A DNA stretch of 64,000 nucleotides from Bacteroidia bacterium (GCA_030432635.1 JAUIMB010000007.1:62001-126000); one strand, 5' to 3'; counted from the first letter of the stretch, positions 53,731 through 63,110 are shown. Notes: generated by a model from the sequence alone, not told the origin. A program made the numbers and translations.

Positions 53731-54960
53731 ATGCAAGTCTCGCTCCCTAAAACCACATGTGTCCATAACAATACTACAATCCGAATTACTGGATCAAAGA
53801 GTGAATCGAATCGTTTGCTATTGCTCCAAGCCTTATATCCAAGCCTAAGTATTGAAAATCTTTCCAATTCTGACGATACAAAAGTCATGTCAAAGGCTTT
53901 GAAATCTTCCTCCCAAACCATTGACGTATATCATGCAGGCACGGCAATGCGTTTTTTAACTGCTTATTTTGCCTGCCAAGAGGGACGAGATGTGATATTG
54001 ACAGGCTCTGCACGTATGAAGCAAAGACCTATAGGTATCTTGGTTGACGCCTTAAACCAATTGGGTGCAGATATCTCCTATATGGAAAGTGAAGGTTGTC
54101 CACCAATACGTATTAAAGGTAAGGCTTTGACCAAATCTAATGTGCGGTTAAAGGCCAATGTGAGTAGTCAATACATTTCAGCTTTATTACTCATTGCGCC
54201 AAGTTTAAAGAATGGATTGGTGTTATTCTTGGAAGGAAAGATTACCTCAGTTCCATACATCAATATGACTCTTAATTTATTGAATCAAATTGGAGCTTCA
54301 ACCTCTTTTGAAGGTCAAACAATTGTAATCAAACCACTCAAGACGATACACTCTCAACAAACTATTGTTGTAGAATCCGATTGGTCTTCTGCGTCTTACT
54401 TTTATAGTATTGTTGCTTTGAGCCCTAAAAATACTTGTGTGAAATTGATGTCTTATAAACCACAGTCATTGCAAGGTGATTCGGTTTTGGTTGAACTCTA
54501 TAAGGCGTTCGGAGTTCAAACCGAGTTTCAAGATCATTCCATTGTGATCAAAAAAACAGAAAACCCAAGCAAAGCACATTTTGAAGCCCAGCTAAGCGAT
54601 GCTCCCGATATTGCCCAAACCTTAGCAGTAACATGCTTAGCGTTGGGAATGGGTTGCCATCTCACAGGATTACATACCTTAAAGATCAAGGAAACGGATC
54701 GCTTACTTGCCCTAAAGACCGAACTTGAAAAGCTAGGCGCTAAGGTAGAAGTGACAAATCATTCCCTGGCATTGTTTCCAAACATAACCCTAAAGGAAAA
54801 CATCGCAATAGCCACTTATAATGACCATAGAATGGCAATGGCTTTTGCACCATTAGCTCTAAAGACCAATTTAAAGATTGAGGATTATTTGGTGGTCTCA
54901 AAGTCTTATCCGATGTTTTGGAAAGATCTCGAACTACTTGGTATTCAACATTTAAAATAA
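53731..54960 (+). CDS. aroA: 3-phosphoshikimate 1-carboxyvinyltransferase (EPSP synthase)
   Basis: Shikimate pathway step 6: shikimate-3-phosphate plus PEP to EPSP. 409 residues, slightly shorter than E. coli AroA (427). Motifs: TGSKSESNRLLLLQALYP, HAGTAMRFLTAYFACQEG, LTGSARMKQRPIGILVDAL, VSSQYISALLLIAPSL, LSDAPDIAQTLAVTCLALG and LKIKETDRLLALKTELEKLG. It lies away from the pheA operon but supplies the same pathway. It is preceded directly by mazG and followed by queA, which has its own promoter. Confidence 0.94.
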   Translation: MQVSLPKTTCVHNNTTIRITGSKSESNRLLLLQALYPSLSIENLSNSDDTKVMSKALKSSSQTIDVYHAGTAMRFLTAYFACQEGRDVILTGSARMKQRPIGILVDALNQLGADISYMESEGCPPIRIKGKALTKSNVRLKANVSSQYISALLLIAPSLKNGLVLFLEGKITSVPYINMTLNLLNQIGASTSFEGQTIVIKPLKTIHSQQTIVVESDWSSASYFYSIVALSPKNTCVKLMSYKPQSLQGDSVLVELYKAFGVQTEFQDHSIVIKKTENPSKAHFEAQLSDAPDIAQTLAVTCLALGMGCHLTGLHTLKIKETDRLLALKTELEKLGAKVEVTNHSLALFPNITLKENIAIATYNDHRMAMAFAPLALKTNLKIEDYLVVSKSYPMFWKDLELLGIQHLK

Positions 54961-54974
54961 ATACGGTAATTTAC

Positions 54975-55006
54975 TTGACAACCCCTACATTGAGATTGTA
55001 TATTTG
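54975..55006 (+). promoter_or_regulatory. Promoter of queA
   Basis: TTG (54975-54977), a 21-bp spacer and TATATTTG (54999-55006) match the Bacteroidota promoter. The ATG is 27 bp downstream. Confidence 0.72.
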
Positions 55007-55033
55007 CAACTTTAAAAAAACAAAACCAAACGT

Positions 55034-56083
55034 ATGAAACTATCACACTTCAATTTTGACCTTCCAGAAGAATTATTGGCGGAACGTCCTGCAGACATAA
55101 GGGATGAATCGCGATTAATGGTTTTGGATAGAGCCAATCAAACAATCGAACACAAACTATTTAAGGATGTCATTGATTATTTTGATGAAGGTGATGTTAT
55201 GATTTTGAATAATACCAAAGTGTTTCCTGCACGATTATTTGGTAACAAAGAAAAAACAGGAGCTCGAATTGAAGTGTTTTTGTTAAGAGAGCTAAATGAA
55301 GATCAGCGATTATGGGACGTTTTGGTAGATCCTGCGCGAAAAATAAGAATAGGAAACAAACTCTATTTTGGTGAGGACGAAACATTGGTGGCTGAGGTTA
55401 TTGACAATACAACTTCTCGCGGAAGAACATTGCGTTTTCTTTATGATGGTTCCTACAGTGAATTTAGAAGAAAATTGACCGAACTTGGTGAAACTCCACT
55501 TCCTAAGTATATCAAAAGAGATGTTGAGCCTGAGGATGAGGAACGCTATCAAACTATTTTTGCTAAAAATGAAGGTGCGGTTGCTGCACCAACAGCAGGA
55601 TTGCATTTTTCGAGACACTTACTGAAAAGATTGGAAATCAAAGGTGTGGAGCTTCCTGAAGTGACACTGCATGTTGGATTGGGTACATTTAATCCTGTTG
55701 AAGTTGAGGATTTGTCGAAACATAAGATGGACAGTGAGGAAATCATGATCGCCAAGCCAGCAACCGATATCATCAACAATGCCATTGCCAATAAAAAACG
55801 TGTTTGCGCTGTTGGTACTACAGCTATGAGAGCAATTGAGAGTTCTGTGTCTTCAAGTGGTACATTGAATGAGTTTTCTGGTTGGACAAACAAGTTTATC
55901 TTCCCACCTTACGATTTCAGCATAGCCAATTGCATGATTACCAATTTTCACACACCTAAATCAACATTGTTGATGATGGTCTCTGCCTTTGCAGGACATG
56001 ATTTTATGAAACGTGCCTATGAAGAAGCCGTTAAGGAAAAATATCGTTTCTACACCTATGGAGATGCGATGTTAATTATATAG
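55034..56083 (+). CDS. queA: S-adenosylmethionine:tRNA ribosyltransferase-isomerase
   Basis: Makes epoxyqueuosine in tRNA by transferring ribose from SAM to preQ1. 349 residues. It opens [20 protein letters not shown] and contains [17 protein letters not shown], with family segments [59 protein letters not shown] and [20 protein letters not shown]. It is a single-gene unit closed by a strong terminator. Confidence 0.95.
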   Translation: MKLSHFNFDLPEELLAERPADIRDESRLMVLDRANQTIEHKLFKDVIDYFDEGDVMILNNTKVFPARLFGNKEKTGARIEVFLLRELNEDQRLWDVLVDPARKIRIGNKLYFGEDETLVAEVIDNTTSRGRTLRFLYDGSYSEFRRKLTELGETPLPKYIKRDVEPEDEERYQTIFAKNEGAVAAPTAGLHFSRHLLKRLEIKGVELPEVTLHVGLGTFNPVEVEDLSKHKMDSEEIMIAKPATDIINNAIANKKRVCAVGTTAMRAIESSVSSSGTLNEFSGWTNKFIFPPYDFSIANCMITNFHTPKSTLLMMVSAFAGHDFMKRAYEEAVKEKYRFYTYGDAMLII

Positions 56084-56104
56084 ATAATAAATAAAAAGTA
56101 TATT

Positions 56105-56130
56105 AAGCCTCTATTTTAGAGGCTTTTTTA
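56105..56130 (+). terminator. Intrinsic terminator after queA
   Basis: AAGCCTCTA (56105-56113) pairs with TAGAGGCTT (56117-56125), followed by Ts. Confidence 0.9.
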
Positions 56131-56144
56131 TTTGGGCTTTTCAT

Positions 56145-56152
56145 TACTTTTG
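56145..56152 (+). promoter_or_regulatory. Promoter -7 box of rlmN
   Basis: TACTTTTG lies only 8 bp before the rlmN ATG, so the transcript would be leaderless or nearly so. Confidence 0.6.
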
Positions 56153-56160
56153 CATCACAC

Positions 56161-57201
56161 ATGAATAACAAGAAAAAAGACATACGAGCCTTGACCAAGG
56201 CACAGCTTCGAGAATTTTTTGTTGGAGAAGGCGATAAGGCATTTAGAGGAAACCAGGTTTACGAATGGTTGTGGAGTAAAGGCGCTCATACCTTTGATGA
56301 TATGACCAATATTTCAAAAGATACGCGTCAAAAGCTTCAGGAACATTTTGTTATCAATCATATCAAGGTTGACCGAATGCAAAAAAGTGAGGATGGGACC
56401 ATTAAGAATGCTGTACGACTACATGATGGGCTTATTGTTGAGTCTGTCTTAATTCCTGCTAAAAATAGAACAACTGCATGTGTTTCAAGTCAAGTGGGTT
56501 GTAGTTTAGATTGTAGGTTTTGTGCAACAGCAAAACTAAAGCGGATGCGAAATCTCAATCCAGATGAAATCTATGACCAAGTTGTTGCCATTGACAACGA
56601 AAGTCGACTATATCATAATCGACCATTAAGTAATATTGTGTTTATGGGAATGGGAGAACCACTTATGAACTACAATAATGTACTAAAAGCGATAGACAAA
56701 ATCACTTCTCCAGAAGGTCTTGGGATGTCACCAAAGCGAATCGTTGTGTCAACTTCAGGCGTGCCCAAAATGATAAAGAAAATGGCAGATGAAGAGGTGA
56801 AGTTTAAACTTGCAGTCTCTCTTCATTCAGCAATTGACGAAGTAAGAACATCAATCATGCCTTTTAATGCGACATTTCCATTAACAGATTTAAGGGAAGC
56901 CTTGGAGTATTGGTATGCAAAAACAAAGAACAGAATTACTTATGAATATGTCGTATGGGATGGAATCAACGATAAGCGAAAAGACGTTGAAGCATTAATT
57001 AAGTTCTGTAAGTTTGCTCCAAGTAAAGTCAACTTAATTGAATACAATCCCATAGATGATGGTGAGTTTCAACAAGCGCACTCAAGTGCTATAAATATGT
57101 ATGTTGACATGTTGGAAGCCAATAATATTACGGTAACAGTGAGGCGTTCCAGAGGAAAGGATATTGATGCTGCTTGTGGACAACTAGCCAACAAGTCATA
57201 A
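56161..57201 (+). CDS. rlmN: 23S rRNA (adenine2503-C2) / tRNA (adenine37-C2) methyltransferase
   Basis: A radical SAM methyltransferase, 346 residues. The iron-sulphur cluster Cys motif is in CSLDCRFCATAKLKRMRNL, the glycine-rich SAM motif in IVFMGMGEPLMNYNNVL, and the catalytic C-terminal Cys in DIDAACGQLANKS; the methyl-accepting Cys lies in RTTACVSSQVGCSLDC. The N-terminal accessory domain (EFFVGEGDKAFRGNQVYEWL) is normal. It has its own promoter and a terminator shared with the convergent T9SS gene. Confidence 0.95.
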   Translation: MNNKKKDIRALTKAQLREFFVGEGDKAFRGNQVYEWLWSKGAHTFDDMTNISKDTRQKLQEHFVINHIKVDRMQKSEDGTIKNAVRLHDGLIVESVLIPAKNRTTACVSSQVGCSLDCRFCATAKLKRMRNLNPDEIYDQVVAIDNESRLYHNRPLSNIVFMGMGEPLMNYNNVLKAIDKITSPEGLGMSPKRIVVSTSGVPKMIKKMADEEVKFKLAVSLHSAIDEVRTSIMPFNATFPLTDLREALEYWYAKTKNRITYEYVVWDGINDKRKDVEALIKFCKFAPSKVNLIEYNPIDDGEFQQAHSSAINMYVDMLEANNITVTVRRSRGKDIDAACGQLANKS

Positions 57202-57233
57202 AAAAAGAGCTACAAATTTGCAGCTCTTTTTTA
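57199..57233. terminator. Bidirectional terminator between rlmN and a T9SS gene
   Basis: AAAAAAGAGCT and AGCTCTTTTTT flank CAAATTTG, giving a stem with A- and T-tracts on both sides, between convergent stops at 57201 and 57251. Confidence 0.85.
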
Positions 57234-57250
57234 TGTTATGAAACAGGATT

Positions 57251-58162
57251 TTATTGTTTCAAAATTTTAATAGTCTTAGATTGATCTTCAATAGAGATTT
57301 TGGCTAAGTAAACACCATCCTTCAAATCATTCATTGAAATAACCTCATTGTTTTGAGACAATTGTTCATTGTGCACACGTTGTCCTAAAATGTTGTATAA
57401 TTCAATATTGCTTAATGGCGAAATGGCAGAATTAAGCGTTAATTCATCAGTGTTTTTGTTGAATGAATACGTAAATGAGTTTGCATCAAATTCGTCAACT
57501 CCTAAAGTAGTATCAACTGAAAAATCATCAACCATTAACATATACACATCACTACCTGTGTAATGAATTCCTATTCTAACTGTTTGACCGTCATAATCTC
57601 CTAAGGCAACATTGATTTCTTCCCAATCTGGATAAGTTGCTATACCGGAATGAATAATAGTAAAATCACCAGAGCCAGTTGGTGTACCAGCACCTGTATA
57701 AACTCCTACTTCATAAGGTTCATTTCCATAAGTGTTAGACATAGCCTTAACTTGAAAAGTTACTGAATTTCCAGAGGCGGCCAAATCGATAGAAGGAGAA
57801 GTAAACCAATCGTCGTTAGCTGTTACTGGTGGAGCAGGTGCCGAAGCCCAAGCAGCGGCATATTTCACACCACTAAAAGGGTCAAAATTTCTAACTTCTC
57901 CTGCACCAGGATCAGCATTGTTAGTTACGCCTGCAGCTGAAGGATTGAAAATCATAAAAGCCATAGCGGCATTTTGATTGTCGTAGGTTCCTCCACCTCC
58001 TGTGTACGTGCCTAAGAGGTCAAGATCAAGTACATCCCAATCGCCAATGTCTGCGATTATAAAATCTGTGTAGCTTTCAAAGTCATCAAAGAACAGATTG
58101 GTTTGGGCATTTCCGAGATTAAATGCGAAAATTGTAAATAATAATAGAGTAATTTTTTTCAT
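57251..58162 (-). CDS. Secreted T9SS protein with choice-of-anchor J-like domain
   Basis: A signal peptide (1-19, FAFNLGNAQT) is followed by a choice-of-anchor J/MAM-like beta sandwich (about 22-215: FFDDFESYTDFIIADIGDWD, DDWFTSPSIDLAASGNSVTF, YMLMVDDFSVDTTLG) and a type A sorting domain (LSNIELYNILGQRVHNEQLS, LKDGVYLAKISIEDQSKTIK). Secreted and surface-bound; likely carbohydrate or matrix binding, which is only inferred. The N- and C-termini closely resemble the neighbour at 58372, so the two are paralogues in part. Confidence 0.83.
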   Translation of the reverse strand: MKKITLLLFTIFAFNLGNAQTNLFFDDFESYTDFIIADIGDWDVLDLDLLGTYTGGGGTYDNQNAAMAFMIFNPSAAGVTNNADPGAGEVRNFDPFSGVKYAAAWASAPAPPVTANDDWFTSPSIDLAASGNSVTFQVKAMSNTYGNEPYEVGVYTGAGTPTGSGDFTIIHSGIATYPDWEEINVALGDYDGQTVRIGIHYTGSDVYMLMVDDFSVDTTLGVDEFDANSFTYSFNKNTDELTLNSAISPLSNIELYNILGQRVHNEQLSQNNEVISMNDLKDGVYLAKISIEDQSKTIKILKQ

Positions 58163-58310
58163 AAAATGATAGAGTTTAATGATTAACTCCTAAATATACG
58201 AAAAAATATTTTTGGAAATTTCTTACAGTAAAATTTTAACGTATTCGTTCATACATAGATAGGATTGATGAATAGACAATTTCTATGAGATTCAATGTGT
58301 TGTTTAAATA

Positions 58311-58351
58311 AAAAAAGCGACCAGTGCTCATTTGCACTGGTCGCTTTTTTT
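58311..58351 (-). terminator. Strong intrinsic terminator of the 58372 gene
   Basis: A 17-bp perfect stem (AAAAAAGCGACCAGTGC at 58311-58327 with its complement at 58334-58350) and a 6-nt loop, with Ts on the minus strand. Confidence 0.92.
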
Positions 58352-58371
58352 ATTATCATGAAAGCCTTTGT

Positions 58372-59313
58372 CTAGCTCTTTATGAATTTTACGGTTTTTA
58401 TACCAGTTTCAGTAGAAACTCTAGCCAAATAGATTCCATCCTTAAACGATGAAACATCAATTGAAGCTTCATTTCCAGAAATAGGATTGCTCAAAATACG
58501 TTTACCTAACACATCAAATATTTCAACTGAACTTAATACGTTGTTCGGAGAAACAAGGTTTAGCGTATTCAAATCCGTATTATAAAAGTGTGAAAACGAA
58601 TCTGCTGCAAATTCATCTACAGAAAGGTCTTCGTCGTTGGTTCTGAAATTATCGATATGTGCAAACCCTAGAAAATTATCATGAGAGAATCTTACTTGTT
58701 CAATATCTGTGTCTGGAGTTGCAACAATACCTTGATAAATAGAAGTGTCGTCAATGAAAAACTCTATAGCATTATCATTGAGCTCTATTCTTACATTGAA
58801 CCAAGTTAATGCAGTCCAGTCAGACTCGGTGTCTATGATATCAATAGTACCTGTTCCAGTACCATCATCGACCAATACAGCAATATTTCCTTCAAAAGTA
58901 AATCTGATGTAAGTAAGAAAAACGCCATCCGTAAGGTTTACTAGACCAAAGATATAGTCTGAGGTGTCTGCTGAATCAAATGTATCGATAAACATATCAG
59001 CAGATAAAGTTGCTGTCATGTGAGGAACAGCAGCTGCATAGTTGTAAAACGCACCAACAATAGGGCTATCTTGACCAGCAAAAGCAGTTTCCTGAACAAT
59101 TTTTAATGAATACGTACCATCGCTTGATTGTTCGTCACTAATAACCTGGTTTTCAATGAATGTGCCTGGTCCAGTACCTGTAGTGACCCATCCATTTTGG
59201 GCATTAACATCTCCCAAGGTGAAACCTTCCGAAGATTCAAAAGATATTGTTTGTTGAGAGTAAGTAGCAATACTTAAAAGCATAGCCACCAATAGTAGAG
59301 TAATTTTTTTCAT
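58372..59313 (-). CDS. Secreted T9SS protein with concanavalin-like sandwich domain
   Basis: A signal peptide (MKKITLLLVAMLLSIATYSQ; start chosen at the ATG at 59313, one more ATG lies 9 bp upstream) is followed by a LamG/concanavalin-like domain (about 20-215: ISFESSEGFTLGDVNAQNGW, WFNVRIELNDNAIEFFIDDT, FAHIDNFRTNDED) and a type A sorting domain (LSSVEIFDVLGKRILSNPIS, FKDGIYLARVSTETGIKTVK). Predicted surface protein of unknown ligand. Related at both ends to the 57251 product. Confidence 0.83.
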   Translation of the reverse strand: MKKITLLLVAMLLSIATYSQQTISFESSEGFTLGDVNAQNGWVTTGTGPGTFIENQVISDEQSSDGTYSLKIVQETAFAGQDSPIVGAFYNYAAAVPHMTATLSADMFIDTFDSADTSDYIFGLVNLTDGVFLTYIRFTFEGNIAVLVDDGTGTGTIDIIDTESDWTALTWFNVRIELNDNAIEFFIDDTSIYQGIVATPDTDIEQVRFSHDNFLGFAHIDNFRTNDEDLSVDEFAADSFSHFYNTDLNTLNLVSPNNVLSSVEIFDVLGKRILSNPISGNEASIDVSSFKDGIYLARVSTETGIKTVKFIKS

Positions 59314-59407
59314 GTAGTTCATTTGATTTAATTAATAGCAGATAAATATACAAAAAATCTTAAGCTCTTATATTTGGTAGTATAATTTTAACGATTTTTG
59401 GCGGATG

Positions 59408-59439
59408 TTGAGTAATCAAAGACTTTATGAGTAACTTTG
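59408..59439 (+). promoter_or_regulatory. Promoter of the polyprenyl synthase gene
   Basis: TTG (59408-59410), a 21-bp spacer and TAACTTTG (59432-59439) match the Bacteroidota promoter. It overlaps the earliest in-frame TTG (59437), which therefore cannot be the start codon. Confidence 0.75.
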
Positions 59440-59466
59440 CAAGACAATGATACCGAAATCCTAGCA

Positions 59467-60444
59467 TTGAAAATTACCGAACAGATAAAACAACCGATTG
59501 CCTACGAGATGGAGCTTTTTGAACAAAAGTTTCGCTTGTCGATGTCCAGCAAAGTTGCCTTGCTCAACCGAATTACCCATTACATAGTCAATAGAAAGGG
59601 AAAACAAATGCGACCTATGTTTGTGTTCCTGGTTGCCAAAATGATCCATAATGGTCAGGTAAGTGAACGTACCTACAGAGGAGCTTCGGTAATCGAACTG
59701 ATTCATACTGCAACCTTGGTACACGACGATGTGGTTGACGATAGTAACCGAAGGCGTGGGTTTTTCTCAATAAATGCCCTTTGGAAAAATAAGATCGCAG
59801 TGCTTATTGGTGATTTTCTACTTTCAAAAGGCTTGCTGTTGTCGATAGATAACAATGATTTCGATTTGTTGAAAATTATTTCCATTGCTGTGCGTGAAAT
59901 GAGTGAAGGTGAGTTATTGCAGATAGAAAAGGCGCGACAATTGGATATTACCGAAGCCATTTATTATGATATCATCCGTCAAAAAACAGCAACACTCATT
60001 GCAGCGTGCTGTAGTTTGGGAGCTGCCTCAGTTAAGCCTAATTCTGAAGATGTGGAAATCATGCGTAAATTCGGTGAACTCATTGGAATGGCATTTCAAA
60101 TTAAGGATGATTTATTCGACTATGGCGAGGAAGCCATTGGCAAACCTACAGGTATTGATATCAAGGAACAAAAAATGACACTGCCATTAATTCATGTGCT
60201 AAATAATTGCTCAAATAAAGAAAAAGCGTGGCTCATCAACTCCATAAAGAACCATAATAAAGATAAAAAACGCGTTAAGGAAGTCATCGCGTTCGTAAAA
60301 AATAACAATGGTCTCGATTATGCAGTTCGCAAAATGAAACAGTTTCAGGCCGAGGCATTGCAAATTCTGGAAACCTATCCTGATTCAGAGTTTAAAAGAT
60401 CATTACAACTTATGGTTAACTATGTGATTGAACGTAAAAAGTAA
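59467..60444 (+). CDS. Polyprenyl diphosphate synthase (trans-isoprenyl type)
   Basis: Extends FPP with isopentenyl-PP to a long-chain polyprenyl-PP, most likely the menaquinone side chain. 325 residues from the TTG at 59467 (MKITEQIKQPIAYEMELFEQ), chosen because the promoter -7 box covers the upstream TTG. First Asp-rich motif in LVHDDVVDDSNRRRGFFSIN, second in MAFQIKDDLFDYGEEAIGKP; GKQMRPMFVFLVAKM binds IPP. Chain length cannot be read with confidence. Confidence 0.9.
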   Translation: MKITEQIKQPIAYEMELFEQKFRLSMSSKVALLNRITHYIVNRKGKQMRPMFVFLVAKMIHNGQVSERTYRGASVIELIHTATLVHDDVVDDSNRRRGFFSINALWKNKIAVLIGDFLLSKGLLLSIDNNDFDLLKIISIAVREMSEGELLQIEKARQLDITEAIYYDIIRQKTATLIAACCSLGAASVKPNSEDVEIMRKFGELIGMAFQIKDDLFDYGEEAIGKPTGIDIKEQKMTLPLIHVLNNCSNKEKAWLINSIKNHNKDKKRVKEVIAFVKNNNGLDYAVRKMKQFQAEALQILETYPDSEFKRSLQLMVNYVIERKK

Positions 60445-60599
60445 GGCTTTGATGCCAAGGATTTTCAACTTATCCTTTAATCTCAACAAACTGAGCTTTT
60501 TCCGAAAAAGAATAAAATTTTTAATTTTTTTTATGTCGCAGACAACCATTTGTGCGATTCCTGCGTCTATATAAACAAGAGGACCAAACAAAATCCATT

Positions 60600-61166
60600 T
60601 TGAAAGTCATTCAACTACATCAAAAAAATAATACTACGCTCATCAAAAAGGCAGCCAAAGGAAAGCGTGAAGCACAGCATACCTTGTTTGAGATACACGC
60701 GCCAAAAATGCTAAGTGTTTGTAGATATTATATTAAGGATATGCAATATGCAGAATCTGTGATGTTGAACGGTTTTTTCAAGGCATTTACAAACTTGAAA
60801 ACATTTAAGAATGAAGGGAGTTTTGAAGGTTGGTTAAGACGTATTATGGTAAGAGAATGTATCTCGTTCCTAAGGCAACAAAAGACCATAGAGTTTTCGG
60901 TTGAAGAGGTTATACTGCCACAGGATTATTCGAACAATATCCATACTGAAATTGAAGTAGCTCAGATTCAGCAACTTATTGATGAATTGCCAGAAGGGTA
61001 TAAAATGGTTTTTGTCATGTATGCGATAGAAGGATATAAGCACCATGAAATTTCTGAAATACTTAATATTTCAGAAGGCACGTCAAAATCACAACTATTT
61101 AAGGCAAGACAGTTATTACAGAAGAAAATACAGCACATAAATACTACAAATTATGGCACCAATTAA
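60600..61166 (+). CDS. ECF-type RNA polymerase sigma factor
   Basis: Region 2 (about 20-90: AQHTLFEIHAPKMLSVCRYY, FFKAFTNLKTFKNEGSFEGW, LRRIMVRECISFLRQQ) and region 4 (about 115-175: IDELPEGYKMVFVMYAIEGY, KHHEISEILNISEGTSKSQL, FKARQLLQKK) are clear. I start at a TTG at 60600 (MKVIQLHQKN), which fits homologues; a GTG at 60552 would add 16 residues. It overlaps the next gene by 14 bp. No classical anti-sigma gene follows, but the next product has one membrane helix and may act as such. Confidence 0.88.
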   Translation: MKVIQLHQKNNTTLIKKAAKGKREAQHTLFEIHAPKMLSVCRYYIKDMQYAESVMLNGFFKAFTNLKTFKNEGSFEGWLRRIMVRECISFLRQQKTIEFSVEEVILPQDYSNNIHTEIEVAQIQQLIDELPEGYKMVFVMYAIEGYKHHEISEILNISEGTSKSQLFKARQLLQKKIQHINTTNYGTN

Positions 61167-62010
61167 ATTTGAAGAACAATTAAAGGAAAAGTTAGGGCAG
61201 CGTACCATTCAGCCTTCAGGTGATGCTTGGGAGCAGCTGTCAAACAAACTGGATACGACAGAGAAACACAAATCAAGACGCTTGTTTTTCTATATTGGTA
61301 TTGCAGCAAGTTTAGTGGGTATTTTGTTGGTGTCTAATGTCATGTTTAATACATCTTCAAACCAGTCTGTTGAACCAATGGTTGTGGATGTTGATTTAGA
61401 TAATGCGATTGAAGATGAACAGTCGTCCTTCGCAACGGGAATTGTACCTGAACCCAAATCAAATATTGTGACCACGACGGTCGATGATGTTAATACACCT
61501 AAAGAAGATAAAGTACACTCGCCTTCAGTAAGACCATCAATAAAAAATGAACCAAAAGTTGCCGTGATTTCAAATCAGAACATCCCTTCGGAAGCGAAAA
61601 GCCAACCAAGCCTGAATCCTATAACTGAAAAGGCATTAATAACCGAGCAGTCCGAATCAGTTGTAACAACTACCAATGCCGAAAAGCAAAACCTTCATGA
61701 GGTTCTCAAGCCAGCGAGTACCATGAGTTATGAAGATGCGAAAGCCTTTCAAGTAGTTGCTGAAATCAAGGAACTTGAAATCAATAACGGCAACATTTCA
61801 GATGTAGAGATTGAAAGCCTTTTGAAACAAGCTGAAAAAGAGATTTTGCAACATAAGATATTCAATGAAACAACTCGAACCGTAGATGTCGATGCACTTC
61901 TTCAAGACGTTGAAGAAGATCTTGAACAATCGTTTAGGGCAAAGGTTTTCGAAGGTTTAAAATCGAGTTACAAAACGGTAAAAACTGCAGTTGCCGAACG
62001 TAACAATTAA
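61153..62010 (+). CDS. Single-pass membrane protein of unknown function, sigma-factor partner
   Basis: A cytoplasmic N-terminus of about 45 residues (MAPIKFEEQLKEKLGQRTIQ, then PSGDAWEQLSNKLD) precedes one membrane helix (about 46-67, LFFYIGIAASLVGILLVSNV) and an exported region of about 215 residues that is low in complexity at first (Ser/Pro/Thr/Val), then helical (ELEINNGNISDVEIESLLKQ). The topology and translational overlap with the sigma gene resemble an anti-sigma factor, but no known anti-sigma domain is visible. Confidence 0.7.
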   Translation: MAPIKFEEQLKEKLGQRTIQPSGDAWEQLSNKLDTTEKHKSRRLFFYIGIAASLVGILLVSNVMFNTSSNQSVEPMVVDVDLDNAIEDEQSSFATGIVPEPKSNIVTTTVDDVNTPKEDKVHSPSVRPSIKNEPKVAVISNQNIPSEAKSQPSLNPITEKALITEQSESVVTTTNAEKQNLHEVLKPASTMSYEDAKAFQVVAEIKELEINNGNISDVEIESLLKQAEKEILQHKIFNETTRTVDVDALLQDVEEDLEQSFRAKVFEGLKSSYKTVKTAVAERNN

Positions 62011-62036
62011 ATAATCATCAATTTAAAATAAACATT

Positions 62037-63110
62037 ATGAACACTATTTCAAAATTTGTAGTGCTGGTCAGCCTATGCCTAATAGCGAACACTACAGTAG
62101 CACAGGAAACCCAAGTAGATTCTACTAAAACAAAGGGAGTAGCTTATAAAACTAAGGAGTTAGAAGCATTAAAGGAACGCATCAAGGAAGAAGAACGGGA
62201 ATTCCTCAAAACAGAAGTAGAATTGATCAATAAACGGTTAGAAGCCAAAGCGATTTCTGAGGAAGAAGCCGAGCAGATGAAAAAGGAAGCTGCCAAAAAA
62301 CGCGCCCTAAATATTGAAAACCGAATTGCGATTATTGACAATAAATTAGAGTTGCTTAATCGTAATGAGGTGTACTACGATGATATTGAGGACGGACAAC
62401 TTCGATTTGGACTCAATATAGGAAAGTTCTCTGGGTTTAGCGTGCCAAGAAATGGCAAGCCCAAAAAGTATGATAAGCGAACAACAAGTGATTTTGTTTG
62501 GGCAATGGGTTTCAATAATGCCATTGGCGACGGACAGAAAATTGGGGATGCGTATAATTTTCTAAATTCTGGTTTTGTTGAACTGGGAGTAGCTTGGAAA
62601 ACAAGGGTTTTAAAAGAATCCAACTTTATCCGATTGAAATATGGATTCTCTTTCCAATGGAATAAACTCACACCTAAGGATGATCGTTATTTTGTTCAAG
62701 ATGGAAATGTAACCTCACTCGAAATGTTTCCTGGCGATCTAAAGGAATCAGAATTCAGGATTACCAATTTAGTGATTCCAATTCATTTCGAATTTGGGCC
62801 TTCCAAAAAAATTGAACGCAAGGATTATTTTAGATATTCGACCTCTAAGCATTTTAAAATTGGTATTGGTGGATATGCAGGAGTTAATATCGGAACACAA
62901 CAAAAATTGCGCTATAAAGAGGATGGTGATCGTGTGACCCAAAAAATTAGACGAAGCTATAATGCGACTCCATTTGTCTATGGTTTAAGTGGCTATGTTG
63001 GCTATGGACCACTTTCTGTCTACGCAAAATATGATCTAAATCCGATGTTTGAAAATCAATCATTCGATCAACATAACCTATCCATAGGCTTTAGGTTTGA
63101 TTTGGATTAG
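62037..63110 (+). CDS. Outer-membrane protein with N-terminal coiled coil and beta barrel
   Basis: A signal peptide (1-22, TTVAQETQ) is followed by a charged coiled coil (about 32-108, LKERIKEEEREFLKTEVELI, KAISEEEAEQMKKEAAKKRA) and a C-terminal beta barrel (about 120-357) ending in an aromatic/charged strand (LSIGFRFDLD). It resembles PorT-like outer-membrane proteins without a clear family match. It is the third gene of the sigma-factor cassette, 26 bp after the membrane protein, and is closed by a terminator at 63132. Confidence 0.75.
   Translation: MNTISKFVVLVSLCLIANTTVAQETQVDSTKTKGVAYKTKELEALKERIKEEEREFLKTEVELINKRLEAKAISEEEAEQMKKEAAKKRALNIENRIAIIDNKLELLNRNEVYYDDIEDGQLRFGLNIGKFSGFSVPRNGKPKKYDKRTTSDFVWAMGFNNAIGDGQKIGDAYNFLNSGFVELGVAWKTRVLKESNFIRLKYGFSFQWNKLTPKDDRYFVQDGNVTSLEMFPGDLKESEFRITNLVIPIHFEFGPSKKIERKDYFRYSTSKHFKIGIGGYAGVNIGTQQKLRYKEDGDRVTQKIRRSYNATPFVYGLSGYVGYGPLSVYAKYDLNPMFENQSFDQHNLSIGFRFDLD

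Noticed and set aside
59437-59466. Earlier TTG start for the polyprenyl synthase
   Set aside because: It overlaps the promoter -7 box TAACTTTG, so it cannot be transcribed from that promoter.
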